DNA of 17,686 bases, taken from positions 1-17,686 of the forward strand of contig CABQJJ010000031.1 in the NCBI GenBank assembly GCA_902464485.1. Reading direction: 5' to 3'. This DNA comes from an uncultured Collinsella sp. (GTDB taxonomy: Bacteria; Actinomycetota; Coriobacteriia; Coriobacteriales; Coriobacteriaceae). The notes below the pieces were generated by a model that did not search any database, was not told where the DNA came from, and saw nothing but the letters and a program-made list of their open reading frames with translations. Shown one piece after another: positions 1 through 7,082 of the stretch (position 1 is its first letter; each line of letters starts with the position of its first letter). Position numbers and translations under genes: made by a program.

Positions 1-26
1 CATACAATCTTGGTGCGCTTGTACAT
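1..26 (-). CDS. pyk: Pyruvate kinase, 5' fragment (N-terminus only)
   Basis: Read on the minus strand, an ATG at 26-24 opens a frame that runs off the left edge, giving MYKRTKIV followed by a TG that must begin Cys or Trp. A GGAGG Shine-Dalgarno (36-32) lies five bases before the ATG. The string K-R-T-K-I-V-(C) is the highly conserved N-terminus of bacterial pyruvate kinases (usually followed by T-I-G-P-A), the glycolytic enzyme that makes pyruvate and ATP from phosphoenolpyruvate. A perfect TATAAT on the same strand at 95-90 supports a real gene start here. Only eight codons are visible, so the name rests on a short but characteristic motif plus a good ribosome-binding site. The gene is divergent from the downstream ATPase. 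Confidence 0.62.
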
Positions 27-89
27 TCAGACCTCCATCTGACATCGTCTTGCGCCGATAGATAAACCATAAGAAATAAAATCGAGTTG

Positions 90-95
90 ATTATA
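90..95 (-). promoter_or_regulatory. -10 element of the leftward gene
   Basis: The minus strand reads TATAAT at 95-90, a perfect sigma-70 -10 hexamer, about 64 bases upstream of the leftward ATG. No good -35 is present at 16-18 bp; the nearest TTGGGG-like hexamer gives a spacer near 20. The hexamer is clear; its use as a promoter is inferred from its place before the pyk-like start. Confidence 0.5.
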
Positions 96-168
96 ACGAA
101 ATGACGACCGAATACCCCCAAAAATCGACCGTATGCCGAATTAGAAGTTCATTTTTTGCGGGGAAAAC

Positions 169-205
169 GGTAAACGAAAAACATTTACCAAGCGGTCTTA
201 CCGCT
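169..205. repeat. Two adjacent dyads in the divergent intergenic region
   Basis: The 442-base gap between the two divergent genes is more AT-rich than the rest of the window and holds no supported gene. Within it GGTAAA (169-174) is mirrored by TTTACC (184-189), and immediately after it AGCGGT (191-196) is mirrored by ACCGCT (200-205) around a CTT centre. No T-tract follows either, so they are not obvious terminators. They could be operator sites for a repressor of the leftward or rightward gene, or small cruciforms. Function is not known. Confidence 0.35.
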
Positions 206-320
206 GCTATCTGGGCAATATTTCAGTTTGGTGACGTGCCGAAGAAAAAACGTTTTATCAATCTTGAGCATCACACTGTCTGCACCGTTGCGCCTGTGCC
301 GTGTTTCCAGACGGAATGTT

Positions 321-350
321 TTGGCTAGACCCGCCGCTTTGGGGTACCAT
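321..350 (+). promoter_or_regulatory. Possible promoter of the Ca2+-ATPase gene
   Basis: TTGGCT at 321-326 and TACCAT at 345-350 are separated by 18 bp and lie just before the structured leader. Both hexamers are imperfect matches to the sigma-70 consensus. The placement would give a leader of roughly 110 bases, consistent with the hairpins described next. This is a weak prediction. Confidence 0.3.
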
Positions 351-364
351 AGCTCCACTATCAA

Positions 365-459
365 CTGCCGCTCAGCACGGCAGCCTTGATGAGCCCTTGC
401 CCTTCTCCTGGGAATTATGATCGGGCATCAATCTGCTGAGTGGCCCGAATCCCAGGAGG
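365..459 (+). promoter_or_regulatory. Structured 5' leader that sequesters the ATPase ribosome-binding site
   Basis: Two hairpins can be drawn between the likely promoter and the ATPase ATG. The first is CTGCCG (365-370) with CGGCAG (378-383) around a 7-base loop. The second pairs CTCCTGGGA (405-413) with TCCCAGGAG (450-458), a perfect 9-bp outer stem, and contains a nested 6-bp stem TCGGGC (421-426) with GCCCGA (443-448). The right outer arm contains most of the AGGAGG Shine-Dalgarno (454-459) of the gene starting at 469, so folding would block translation. This resembles a cis-regulatory leader (riboswitch, protein-binding or ion-responsive), but it does not match any riboswitch consensus I could recall, including the manganese yybP-ykoY type found before some cation pumps. 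Confidence 0.5.
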
Positions 460-468
460 GGACTCTAT

Positions 469-3150
469 ATGCAAAAGGAATACCTGTCCGCCGCGGCGGA
501 GGTGCTCAGCGACCAGGGCGTCGATGAGAACCTTGGCCTGAGCGACAACGAGGCGTCGTCGCGTCTCGCCAAGACAGGCCCTAACAAGCTCAAGGAAGCC
601 GAGAAGACGCCGTTGTGGAAGCGCTTCTTTGAGCAGATGGCCGACCCCATGGTCATCATGCTGATCGTTGCCGCCGTCATTAGCGCGCTCACGGGCATGG
701 TTAAGGGCGAGGCGGACTTTGCCGATGTCGCCATCATCATGTTCGTCGTTATCGTCAACTCGGTGCTGGGCGTGGTCCAGGAAGCCAAGAGCGAGGAGGC
801 CCTCGAGGCCCTTCAGGAGATGAGCGCGGCGCAGTCCAAGGTTCTGCGCGACGGCAAACTTGTGCACCTGCCGAGCGCCGAGCTCGTGCCCGGCGACGTG
901 ATCATGCTCGAGGCGGGCGACTCCGTCCCGGCCGACTGCCGCGTGCTCGAGAGTGCCACGATGAAGATCGAAGAGGCCGCACTCACCGGCGAGTCCGTGC
1001 CGGTCGAGAAACACGCCAACGTGATCGAGCTTGCCGCGGGCACCGATGACGTGCCGCTCGGCGACCGCAAGAACATGTGCTACATGGGCTCCACCGTTGT
1101 GTACGGTCGTGGCCGCGCCGTCGTGGTCGGCACCGGCATGGATACCGAGATGGGCAAGATCGCCGGTGCCCTGGCCGAGGCCAAGGAAGAGCTTACGCCG
1201 CTGCAGGTGAAGCTCGCCGAGCTCAGTCGTATCCTTACCATTATGGTTATCGTCATCTGCGTCGTGATCTTTGGCGTCGACATCGTCCGCCACGGCGTGG
1301 GCAACGTTTTCACCGACCCGACGGCCCTGCTCGACACCTTTATGGTCGCCGTCTCGCTCGCCGTCGCCGCCATCCCCGAGGGCCTGGTCGCCGTCGTGAC
1401 CATCGTGCTTTCGCTCGGCGTGACCAAGATGGCCAAGCGCCAGGCAATCATCCGTAAGCTCTCTGCCGTCGAGACCCTCGGCTGCACGCAGACCATCTGC
1501 TCCGACAAGACCGGCACGCTTACCCAAAATAAGATGACCGTCGTCAAGCACGAGCTCGCCGCGCCTAAGGAGAAGTTCCTGGCCGGCATGGCCCTGTGCT
1601 CCGATGCTCAGTGGGACGAGGAACTGGGCGAGGCCGTGGGCGAGCCGACCGAGTGCGCGCTCGTCAACGATGCTGGCAAGGCGGGCCTGACTGGTCTGAC
1701 CGCCGAGCATCCGCGCGTGGGCGAGGCTCCGTTCGACTCCGGCCGCAAGATGATGTCCGTGGTCGTCGAGACCCTGGACGGCGAGTACGAGCAGTACACC
1801 AAGGGCGCGCCCGACGTGGTGATTGGCCTGTGCACCCATATTTACGAGGGCGATAAGGTCGTCCCGCTGACCGAGGAGCGCCGTGCCGAGCTTGTGGCCG
1901 CCAACAAGGCCATGGCCGACGAGGCCCTGCGCGTGCTGGCGCTGGCAAGCCGCACCTACACCGAGGTTCCCGCCGACTGCAGCCCCGCTGCGCTCGAGCA
2001 TGACCTGGTCTTCTGCGGCCTGTCCGGCATGATCGACCCGGTCCGTCCCGAGGTGGCCGACGCTATCCGCGAGGCGCACAACGCCGGCATCCGCACTGTC
2101 ATGATTACGGGCGACCACATCGACACCGCCGTGGCCATCGCCAAGCAGCTGAGCATCGTCGCCGATCGCAGCCAGGCTATCACCGGTGCCGACCTCGACC
2201 GCATGAGCGACGAGGAGCTCGACGCGCACATCGAGGATTACGGCGTGTACGCCCGCGTCCAGCCCGAGCACAAGACCCGCATCGTCGAGGCTTGGAAGTC
2301 GCGCGACCAGATCGTGGCCATGACGGGCGACGGCGTCAACGACGCCCCGTCCATCAAGCGCGCCGACATCGGCGTGGGCATGGGCATCACCGGTACCGAC
2401 GTCACCAAGAACGTCGCCGACATGGTGCTCGCCGACGATAACTTCGCCACCATCATCGGCGCCTGCGAAGAGGGCCGTCGCATCTACGACAACATCCGCA
2501 AGGTCATCCAGTTCCTGCTTTCGGCCAACCTTGCCGAGGTGTTCTCGGTGTTCATCGCCACGCTCATCGGCTTTACCATCTTCCAGCCGGTGCAGCTGCT
2601 GTGGGTGAACCTGGTTACCGACTGCTTCCCCGCGCTTGCGCTGGGCATGGAGGACGCCGAGGGCGACATTATGAAGCGCAAGCCGCGCAACGCCAAGGAC
2701 GGTGTCTTTGCCGGCAATATGGGCCTGGACTGCGTGGTCCAGGGCCTGATCATCACCGTGCTGGTGCTGGCGAGCTTCTTTGTGGGCGTGTACTTTGACA
2801 TGGGCTACATCCACATCGCCGATATGATTGCCGGCAATGCCGACGAGGAAGGCGTGATGATGGCGTTCATTACGCTCAACATGGTCGAGATCTTCCACTG
2901 CTTTAACATGCGCAGCCGTCGCACGTCGCTGTTTAAGATGAAGAAGCAGAACAAATGGCTGTGGGCTTCCGCCGCGCTGGCGCTGGTGCTGACGGTGATC
3001 GTGACTGTGCAGCCGACGCTTGCCGAGATGTTCTTTGGCCCCGTAACGCTTGAGCTCAAGGGCGTTATCGCCGCGCTGGGCCTGGCCTTCCTGATCATCC
3101 CGCTGATGGAGGTCTACAAGGCGATCATGCGCGCGGTGGAGAAAGAGTAG
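469..3150 (+). CDS. P2A-type Ca2+-transporting ATPase
   Basis: This 893-residue membrane pump couples ATP hydrolysis to cation export, most likely Ca2+. The order of domains is canonical: N-terminal cation-ATPase domain, first membrane pair, actuator domain with TGES (173-176), M4 with PEGL (303-306), phosphorylation loop DKTGTLT with Asp346 as phospho-acceptor, nucleotide-binding KGAPD (445-449), hinge TGDGVND (619-625) and a C-terminal six-helix bundle. Residues equivalent to the SERCA calcium ligands are visible: Glu304 in M4, Asn687 and Glu690 in M5, Asn714, Thr717 and Asp718 in M6, and Glu807 in the M8 region. Keeping both M5 ligands favours a SERCA-like two-site pump over the one-site PMCA type. 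The ATG at 469 is chosen because AGGAGG (454-459) is nine bases upstream. That Shine-Dalgarno sits in a hairpin, so translation may be regulated. The gene stands alone, ended by the terminator at 3307-3342. Mn2+ or another divalent ion cannot be excluded. Confidence 0.93.
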   Translation: MQKEYLSAAAEVLSDQGVDENLGLSDNEASSRLAKTGPNKLKEAEKTPLWKRFFEQMADPMVIMLIVAAVISALTGMVKGEADFADVAIIMFVVIVNSVLGVVQEAKSEEALEALQEMSAAQSKVLRDGKLVHLPSAELVPGDVIMLEAGDSVPADCRVLESATMKIEEAALTGESVPVEKHANVIELAAGTDDVPLGDRKNMCYMGSTVVYGRGRAVVVGTGMDTEMGKIAGALAEAKEELTPLQVKLAELSRILTIMVIVICVVIFGVDIVRHGVGNVFTDPTALLDTFMVAVSLAVAAIPEGLVAVVTIVLSLGVTKMAKRQAIIRKLSAVETLGCTQTICSDKTGTLTQNKMTVVKHELAAPKEKFLAGMALCSDAQWDEELGEAVGEPTECALVNDAGKAGLTGLTAEHPRVGEAPFDSGRKMMSVVVETLDGEYEQYTKGAPDVVIGLCTHIYEGDKVVPLTEERRAELVAANKAMADEALRVLALASRTYTEVPADCSPAALEHDLVFCGLSGMIDPVRPEVADAIREAHNAGIRTVMITGDHIDTAVAIAKQLSIVADRSQAITGADLDRMSDEELDAHIEDYGVYARVQPEHKTRIVEAWKSRDQIVAMTGDGVNDAPSIKRADIGVGMGITGTDVTKNVADMVLADDNFATIIGACEEGRRIYDNIRKVIQFLLSANLAEVFSVFIATLIGFTIFQPVQLLWVNLVTDCFPALALGMEDAEGDIMKRKPRNAKDGVFAGNMGLDCVVQGLIITVLVLASFFVGVYFDMGYIHIADMIAGNADEEGVMMAFITLNMVEIFHCFNMRSRRTSLFKMKKQNKWLWASAALALVLTVIVTVQPTLAEMFFGPVTLELKGVIAALGLAFLIIPLMEVYKAIMRAVEKE

Positions 3151-3173
3151 GTCGAAAGGCCATCCTTCCCACC

Positions 3174-3264
3174 GGCCCGACCGCCTGCGGGGTTTCTTCT
3201 TCGCTGGTCCTCGCGCTTCGCGCTGCGGAATCGCTCAGAAGAAACCCCTCCCGGCGGGCGGGCC
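3174..3264. repeat. Large imperfect inverted repeat after the ATPase gene
   Basis: GGCCCG-A-CCGCC (3174-3185) pairs with GGCGG-G-CGGGCC (3253-3264), separated by one A/G mismatch in the stem. After a small asymmetric bulge the stem continues as a perfect 12-bp pairing of GGGGTTTCTTCT (3189-3200) with AGAAGAAACCCC (3237-3248). The 36-base apical part contains a small CGCG-CTT-CGCG hairpin (3212-3222). No run of T follows, and a separate classic terminator lies 43 bases downstream, so this is probably not the terminator. It looks like a mobile palindromic intergenic element (MITE or REP/BIME-like) or an RNA-processing or stability structure. Confidence 0.6.
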
Positions 3265-3306
3265 TTCGGATAACCTCTCGGGACCATAAGCTGAGGGAAA
3301 GTGTGT

Positions 3307-3342
3307 GAGTCGGTCGAGCATTTGCTCGACCGACTCTTTTTT
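3307..3342 (+). terminator. Intrinsic terminator of the ATPase gene
   Basis: A perfect 14-base inverted repeat, GAGTCGGTCGAGCA (3307-3320) with its complement (3323-3336), is followed directly by six T (3337-3342). The usable fold is a 12-bp GC-rich stem with a CATTTG loop. Its position between the ATPase stop and rsgA fits. Confidence 0.93.
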
Positions 3343-3347
3343 GTGGG

Positions 3348-3353
3348 TAAAAT
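3348..3353 (+). promoter_or_regulatory. Possible -10 element of rsgA
   Basis: TAAAAT lies six bases after the terminator T-run and 39 bases before the GTG start. No convincing -35 is visible; any -35 would have to fall inside the terminator stem. If real, terminator and promoter of neighbouring genes overlap here. Confidence 0.35.
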
Positions 3354-3391
3354 ACCTGCTCAGTTGTGTTGTCGTTTGCTGGGAGGCGCTT

Positions 3392-4576
3392 GTGGGCAAG
3401 GCTAAGGCTAAGGCGAAGAAAAAGACGACGGGGGCGCGGGCCAAGCGCGATCGTCGTCGGAAGCTTGCGACCGAAGTCCCCGCATCTGCCGAGGAGCTGC
3501 TGGCAAGCGTGCCGGGACTCGACGCACTGCAGGATGTTCCGGCGTTCGATGACCTGCCGGTCGATGAGGCTCAGCAGGCCGCTTTCGATGATTTTTGCGC
3601 CCAGGCCGAGGAGCCCGAGCAGATGCAGCTTGGTGCCGTGGTGCGCCTGGATCGCGGGTTTCCGCTGGTGGCGACAGCCGACGATACCTTTCGTGCCGAG
3701 CATGCCGTGGGGTTTGCCAAGTCACGTGGCGAGGACGAGGTTCTGCTGCCTGCCGTGGGCGACCGCGTGGCGGTTCGCCGTGCTCCCGGGCACGACATGG
3801 GCGTGATCGAATGCGTTCTGCCGCGACGCACGAGTTTTGAGCGCTGGCGTGGCCGCGCTCGCGGTGAGCGCCAGGTACTTTGTTCCAATGTGGATAGTGT
3901 GCTAATCGTGCAGGCGCTTGGCGCCGGCGAGGTACTGCTCGACCGTGTGGCGCGCTCGCTGGTGTTGGCGCTCGATTGCGATGCCGAGCCGGTGGTGGTG
4001 CTCACCAAGGCAGACCGCTGCGAGGCTGCGGAACTCGAGCGCGATCTGGATCGCGTTCGCCGTCTGGTTGGTTCGGACGCGCGCGTAATCGTGACGTCCT
4101 CTGCCGAAGGCCGTGGTTTGGATGAGGTGCGCGCCTGCGTACCCGTCGGAAGCTGCGCCATGATTCTGGGCGAGTCGGGAGCTGGTAAGTCGACGCTGCT
4201 CAATGCACTGTTAGGCCACGATACACTTGCTACCGGCGGCGTGCGCGAGCGCGATGACCAAGGCCGCCACACCACGGTTGCGCGTGTGATGGTGGCGCTG
4301 CCGGGTGATGCCGGCGTGATCGCCGATGCACCGGGCCTGCGCAGCCTGCCGCTCGTTGGTCATGAGCGGGGTCTGGCGCGTGCCTTCCCCGAGATCGTCG
4401 AGGCATCGCGCACGTGTCGATTTGGCGACTGTACGCATACTCACGAGCCGGGTTGTGCCGTTCGCGAGGCCGAGGATGCCGGGCAGATTGATAGCCTGCG
4501 CCTGGAAACGTTCCAAAACTTGGCGTCATCCATGCGTGTGAGTGCCCAAATGCTCGATCCGGATGTTCATCTGTAA
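3392..4576 (+). CDS. rsgA: Ribosome small-subunit-dependent GTPase RsgA (YjeQ/EngC)
   Basis: This circularly permuted GTPase acts in late maturation of the 30S subunit. The 394-residue product has a Lys/Arg-rich start (first ~25 residues), an OB-fold region (~80-145) and the permuted G-motif order G4-G5-G1-G2-G3: TKAD (205-208), SS near 236, P-loop GESGAGKST (260-268), the TT of G2 near 294-295 and DAPG (312-315). The C-terminal zinc knuckle C-x4-C-x-H-x5-C is intact (Cys342, Cys347, His349, Cys355). The GTG at 3392 is chosen because GGGAGG (3381-3386) is five bases upstream; the open frame extends further upstream only through the preceding terminator hairpin, which cannot be coding sequence. 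About 80 residues precede the OB fold, longer than in many homologues, and are rich in Ala, Glu and Asp. Its own terminator follows, so it is probably monocistronic. Confidence 0.93.
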   Translation: MGKAKAKAKKKTTGARAKRDRRRKLATEVPASAEELLASVPGLDALQDVPAFDDLPVDEAQQAAFDDFCAQAEEPEQMQLGAVVRLDRGFPLVATADDTFRAEHAVGFAKSRGEDEVLLPAVGDRVAVRRAPGHDMGVIECVLPRRTSFERWRGRARGERQVLCSNVDSVLIVQALGAGEVLLDRVARSLVLALDCDAEPVVVLTKADRCEAAELERDLDRVRRLVGSDARVIVTSSAEGRGLDEVRACVPVGSCAMILGESGAGKSTLLNALLGHDTLATGGVRERDDQGRHTTVARVMVALPGDAGVIADAPGLRSLPLVGHERGLARAFPEIVEASRTCRFGDCTHTHEPGCAVREAEDAGQIDSLRLETFQNLASSMRVSAQMLDPDVHL

Positions 4577-4594
4577 TTGAATTTATCTATGACA

Positions 4595-4628
4595 GCCGCC
4601 TCCCAGCTGTGTGGGAGGCGGCTTTTTT
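4595..4628 (+). terminator. Intrinsic terminator of rsgA
   Basis: GCCGCCTCCCA (4595-4605) pairs perfectly with TGGGAGGCGGC (4612-4622) around a 6-base loop, followed by TTTTTT (4623-4628). It lies 18 bases after the rsgA stop codon. Confidence 0.95.
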
Positions 4629-4641
4629 GTTGCCAACAGCA

Positions 4642-4805
4642 TTGGAAAGTGCATTTTGCCGACGTGCTGACCAATGGCTTTCCAAGAGCTTGACGGTCTT
4701 GTTGGCGACCTAGCGATAATTGGTTTGACAGCAAAAACTAAGATTGCCATCGCGGCGTTTTGCAGGTCGGCCACCCAGACAATGGTGTCGCGGGCATTTG
4801 CCCGC
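4642..4805 (+). promoter_or_regulatory. Upstream control region of the tad/flp operon
   Basis: The space between the rsgA terminator and the first tad gene contains several signals. TTGGAAAG (4642-4649) is mirrored by CTTTCCAA (4678-4685), and ATTGG/CCAAT near 4641 and 4671 extends the symmetry. TTGACG (4690-4695) with GATAAT (4715-4720) forms a possible promoter with a long 19-bp spacer, and a perfect TTGACA follows at 4725-4730 without a good -10. A hairpin GCGGGCA (4790-4796) with TGCCCGC (4799-4805) sits just before the start codon. I looked for the c-di-GMP-I riboswitch core and did not see it. A regulated promoter is plausible, but the exact elements are uncertain. Confidence 0.4.
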
Positions 4806-4827
4806 TAGCGCCATGAAGGGAGCGGCC

Positions 4828-5490
4828 GTGAAAAAGAGCAAGCGCATTGCCATCAGCCTGATCGCCGGAGTGCTCGCCGCGGTTCTTTGCCTTGGCTACG
4901 GATCGTCGGTTCGGTCGCAAGCCGAACAAGCTCAGGCCGAAACTTTGGCCAAATACGGTGGCGATCGCGTCGAAGTTTGCGTCGCCGCACGTGATATCGA
5001 TGGGGGTGAGACCCTCGACGAGACAAACGTCGTAACTCAAGAATGGCTCGCGAGCCTGCTGCCGCGCGATGCGGCGACCGAGTTGCGTCAGGTGCGCGGA
5101 GACGTAACGACTTCGCGCATTCCCAAAAATGCCGTGATCTGCGATGTCTATACCAAGGCCGAAAGCCATGCGCTCGAGGTTCCCAGCGGAAAGGTCGCCG
5201 TGTCAGTGGGCGTCGATGCCGAGCATTCGGTTGGTGGGGCCACGGGTGTTGGCAGCTACGTGGATGTGTATGTGCAGAGGGACGGTGTGACCGACCGTCT
5301 GTGCGGTGCGCGCGTGATCGACACCAGCGAAGATGCTGGCGCCACGCGTGAGGGCAAGATCGAATGGGTGACGCTGGCGGTCGATCCCAAAGACGTCAAG
5401 GAATTGCTGGGTGCTTCGGGTAAGGGAGCGGTCAGCTTGACGATTCCCGCTACGGCACGTGGCAAAAAGAGCGGAGGCGACGAGCGATGA
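4828..5490 (+). CDS. cpaB: CpaB/RcpC-like Flp pilus assembly protein (SAF domain)
   Basis: The 220-residue product has one N-terminal membrane anchor (about 6-24), a SAF domain (about 47-107, with the V-A-A-R-D-I-D-G-G-E-T-L string at 52-63) and an RcpC-like domain (about 115-207). CpaB/RcpC proteins are accessory factors of Tad pilus assembly, outside the membrane and linked to the inner-membrane platform. The start is set at GTG 4828 because AAGGGAG (4816-4822) is five bases upstream; ATG 4813 is possible but has no clear Shine-Dalgarno and would only add five residues. It is the first gene of the pilus operon and overlaps the next gene by ATGA. Gram-positive Tad loci keep this protein without the secretin RcpA, and no secretin is seen here. 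Confidence 0.82.
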   Translation: MKKSKRIAISLIAGVLAAVLCLGYGSSVRSQAEQAQAETLAKYGGDRVEVCVAARDIDGGETLDETNVVTQEWLASLLPRDAATELRQVRGDVTTSRIPKNAVICDVYTKAESHALEVPSGKVAVSVGVDAEHSVGGATGVGSYVDVYVQRDGVTDRLCGARVIDTSEDAGATREGKIEWVTLAVDPKDVKELLGASGKGAVSLTIPATARGKKSGGDER

Positions 5491-7082
5491 GGGCAATCTG
5501 GCTTGCATGTTGCTCATGCGGCGAGTATGGGCTGCTGCAGCAAGAGGTCGAAGGCCGTGATGCGGGCGCGCAGGTGCTTCGCGTGGGCGACCTGGACGGG
5601 CTGGTATCCATGGCGCGGGCGTTTCCTTCGCGTCATGGGGCGGCAATTATTGCGGCTTCGCTGTTTGAGGCCGAAAAAGTGCGAAAGACGGTCGCTCGCT
5701 TGACGTCGGAAGGCCGGGTGGATCGCGTGGTCGTATTGGTGGAGACGCTCGACCCATCAGATATTGAGGCGCTGTTTCGCGCGGGGGCAACTGAGGTTAT
5801 CGCCGCGCACAGTATATGTGGCGACGGGCGCATGGATGAGGGGGCGGACGGTTCCAACCGGTGCGTACCGCTTGAGTCCAAAGCTGTTGTCGATAGGGAG
5901 TCCGGGGCGCCTCGCGCTACAAGAGGCCCGCGTGTTGGTGATTGTGGAAAAGCGGAAGCCGAGCATGATCGGCGCCCCCGGAGCCCGCATGCATGCGACG
6001 TTATCGAAAGGCAGGAGACGTGCAACGAAGACCTTTCGATTGCAGATATGGGATACGTACACGGCGTGAACCTGGCAGATGGGCTTGATGAGGTTGAGGA
6101 CTTTGCCGTTGACGTCGGACTGCAGAATAACGCGAGCATGTCGGTCGAACCCAGGGCGACCGCCACGTCCGAAGAAACGGAGCGTTTGCCGTCGGTGCCG
6201 ACGAATTCTCTGCCGTTGACGGATAACGTGGCGACTTTGCATCGAGCGCCGGTGGTTTGCGCCGTTTCGGGATCGGGCGGTTGCGGCAAATCGACGCTTA
6301 TTGCGACTATGTCGCATGCCACCTCGTTGTTGGGGCTGCGTGCCGCGGTGCTCGATCTGGACCTCATGTTTGGAAATCTCTACGACTTGCTGGGCGTCGA
6401 CACCCCGCGTGACATGGCAAGTCTCGTCGAGCCGTCTGGAGTTGGTGCCCTGACGGAGACGGATGTGGTTGCGGCTTCGATGCGTGTGGCTCCAGGCATT
6501 ACGCTTTGGGGACCTGTGGCGGCGCCCGAGCGGGCCGAGCTCATGGCACGTCCGGTGGAGCTGTTGCTCGATATTTTGCGCCGTGAATCCGATGTCGTCT
6601 TTATCGATACTTCTGTCTTTTGGGGCGACGCTGTGGCAGCCGCGGTGGCAACGAGCGACCGATGTCTGGTCGTGGGCGATGCGGCGGTGTCGTCTGCGAC
6701 GTCTGCCGCACGTGCCATCGAGCTGGCGAGTCGCATGGGCGTGCCGCGTACGCGTATGAGTGCCGTATTCAACCGGTTTGGCGCGCGTGGCGCCGACGAG
6801 GATGCCGCCATGCGCTTTGAGATTGCCTGCGCGTTGAGCTCCAAGATTCGTATCGCCGATGGCGGACAGGACCTGGCTGCGCTTATGGCATTCGGCCGCG
6901 CCGATGAGGCGGTGGGTCAGGCCAGCGCTTTTGCTACCAGCGTGCGCGAAGCTACACGCGAGATGCTCGTAGAGCTGGGCTGCGCCGTCGGTCCCTGGAG
7001 CGATTTGATTAACGACCGCGCCACGCACACCGAACGCCCGCGCATCCGGCTTCCCTGGTCGCGTGAGGGTGATCCGCGATGA
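5487..7082 (+). CDS. tadZ: TadZ/CpaE-like pilus localisation ATPase
   Basis: The 531-residue protein has a receiver-like N-terminal domain (about 1-115), a long low-complexity linker (about 118-250) and a MinD/ParA-type ATPase domain. The P-loop SGSGGCGKST (261-270) is followed by a Walker A' region with DLD at 290-292. TadZ/CpaE proteins position the Tad machine, usually at a pole. The MinD/ParA signature lysine (first K of KGGxGK) is Ser263 here, while the catalytic P-loop Lys268 remains. Nucleotide binding is likely, but MinD-style dimer-coupled hydrolysis may be changed; some TadZ proteins are known to have atypical P-loops. GGAGG at 5473-5477, nine bases upstream, supports the ATG. Both ends overlap neighbours by ATGA, implying translational coupling. 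The linker is unusually long and has less regular codon use than the flanking domains. Confidence 0.8.
   Translation: MRAIWLACCSCGEYGLLQQEVEGRDAGAQVLRVGDLDGLVSMARAFPSRHGAAIIAASLFEAEKVRKTVARLTSEGRVDRVVVLVETLDPSDIEALFRAGATEVIAAHSICGDGRMDEGADGSNRCVPLESKAVVDRESGAPRATRGPRVGDCGKAEAEHDRRPRSPHACDVIERQETCNEDLSIADMGYVHGVNLADGLDEVEDFAVDVGLQNNASMSVEPRATATSEETERLPSVPTNSLPLTDNVATLHRAPVVCAVSGSGGCGKSTLIATMSHATSLLGLRAAVLDLDLMFGNLYDLLGVDTPRDMASLVEPSGVGALTETDVVAASMRVAPGITLWGPVAAPERAELMARPVELLLDILRRESDVVFIDTSVFWGDAVAAAVATSDRCLVVGDAAVSSATSAARAIELASRMGVPRTRMSAVFNRFGARGADEDAAMRFEIACALSSKIRIADGGQDLAALMAFGRADEAVGQASAFATSVREATREMLVELGCAVGPWSDLINDRATHTERPRIRLPWSREGDPR

Noticed and set aside
101..328. 75-codon plus-strand frame in the divergent intergenic region
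   Set aside because: No Shine-Dalgarno, composition unlike the genes around it, no recognisable motif, and it lies over promoter and dyad sequences.
340..468. Manganese (yybP-ykoY) riboswitch before the ATPase
   Set aside because: A GGGG-containing string is present, but the conserved GGGGAGUA and partner loop of that class were not found in the right places.
415..2898. 827-codon minus-strand frame opposite the Ca2+-ATPase
   Set aside because: Very His/Asp-rich shadow of a strongly coding GC-rich gene on the other strand; all conserved ATPase motifs are on the plus strand.
3305..3391. N-terminal extension of rsgA to GTG 3305
   Set aside because: The extension would be translated from a terminator hairpin and T-run; the GTG at 3392 has a good Shine-Dalgarno.
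4720..4812. c-di-GMP-I riboswitch before the tad operon
   Set aside because: The conserved core strings of that class are absent; only a simple GC hairpin is present.
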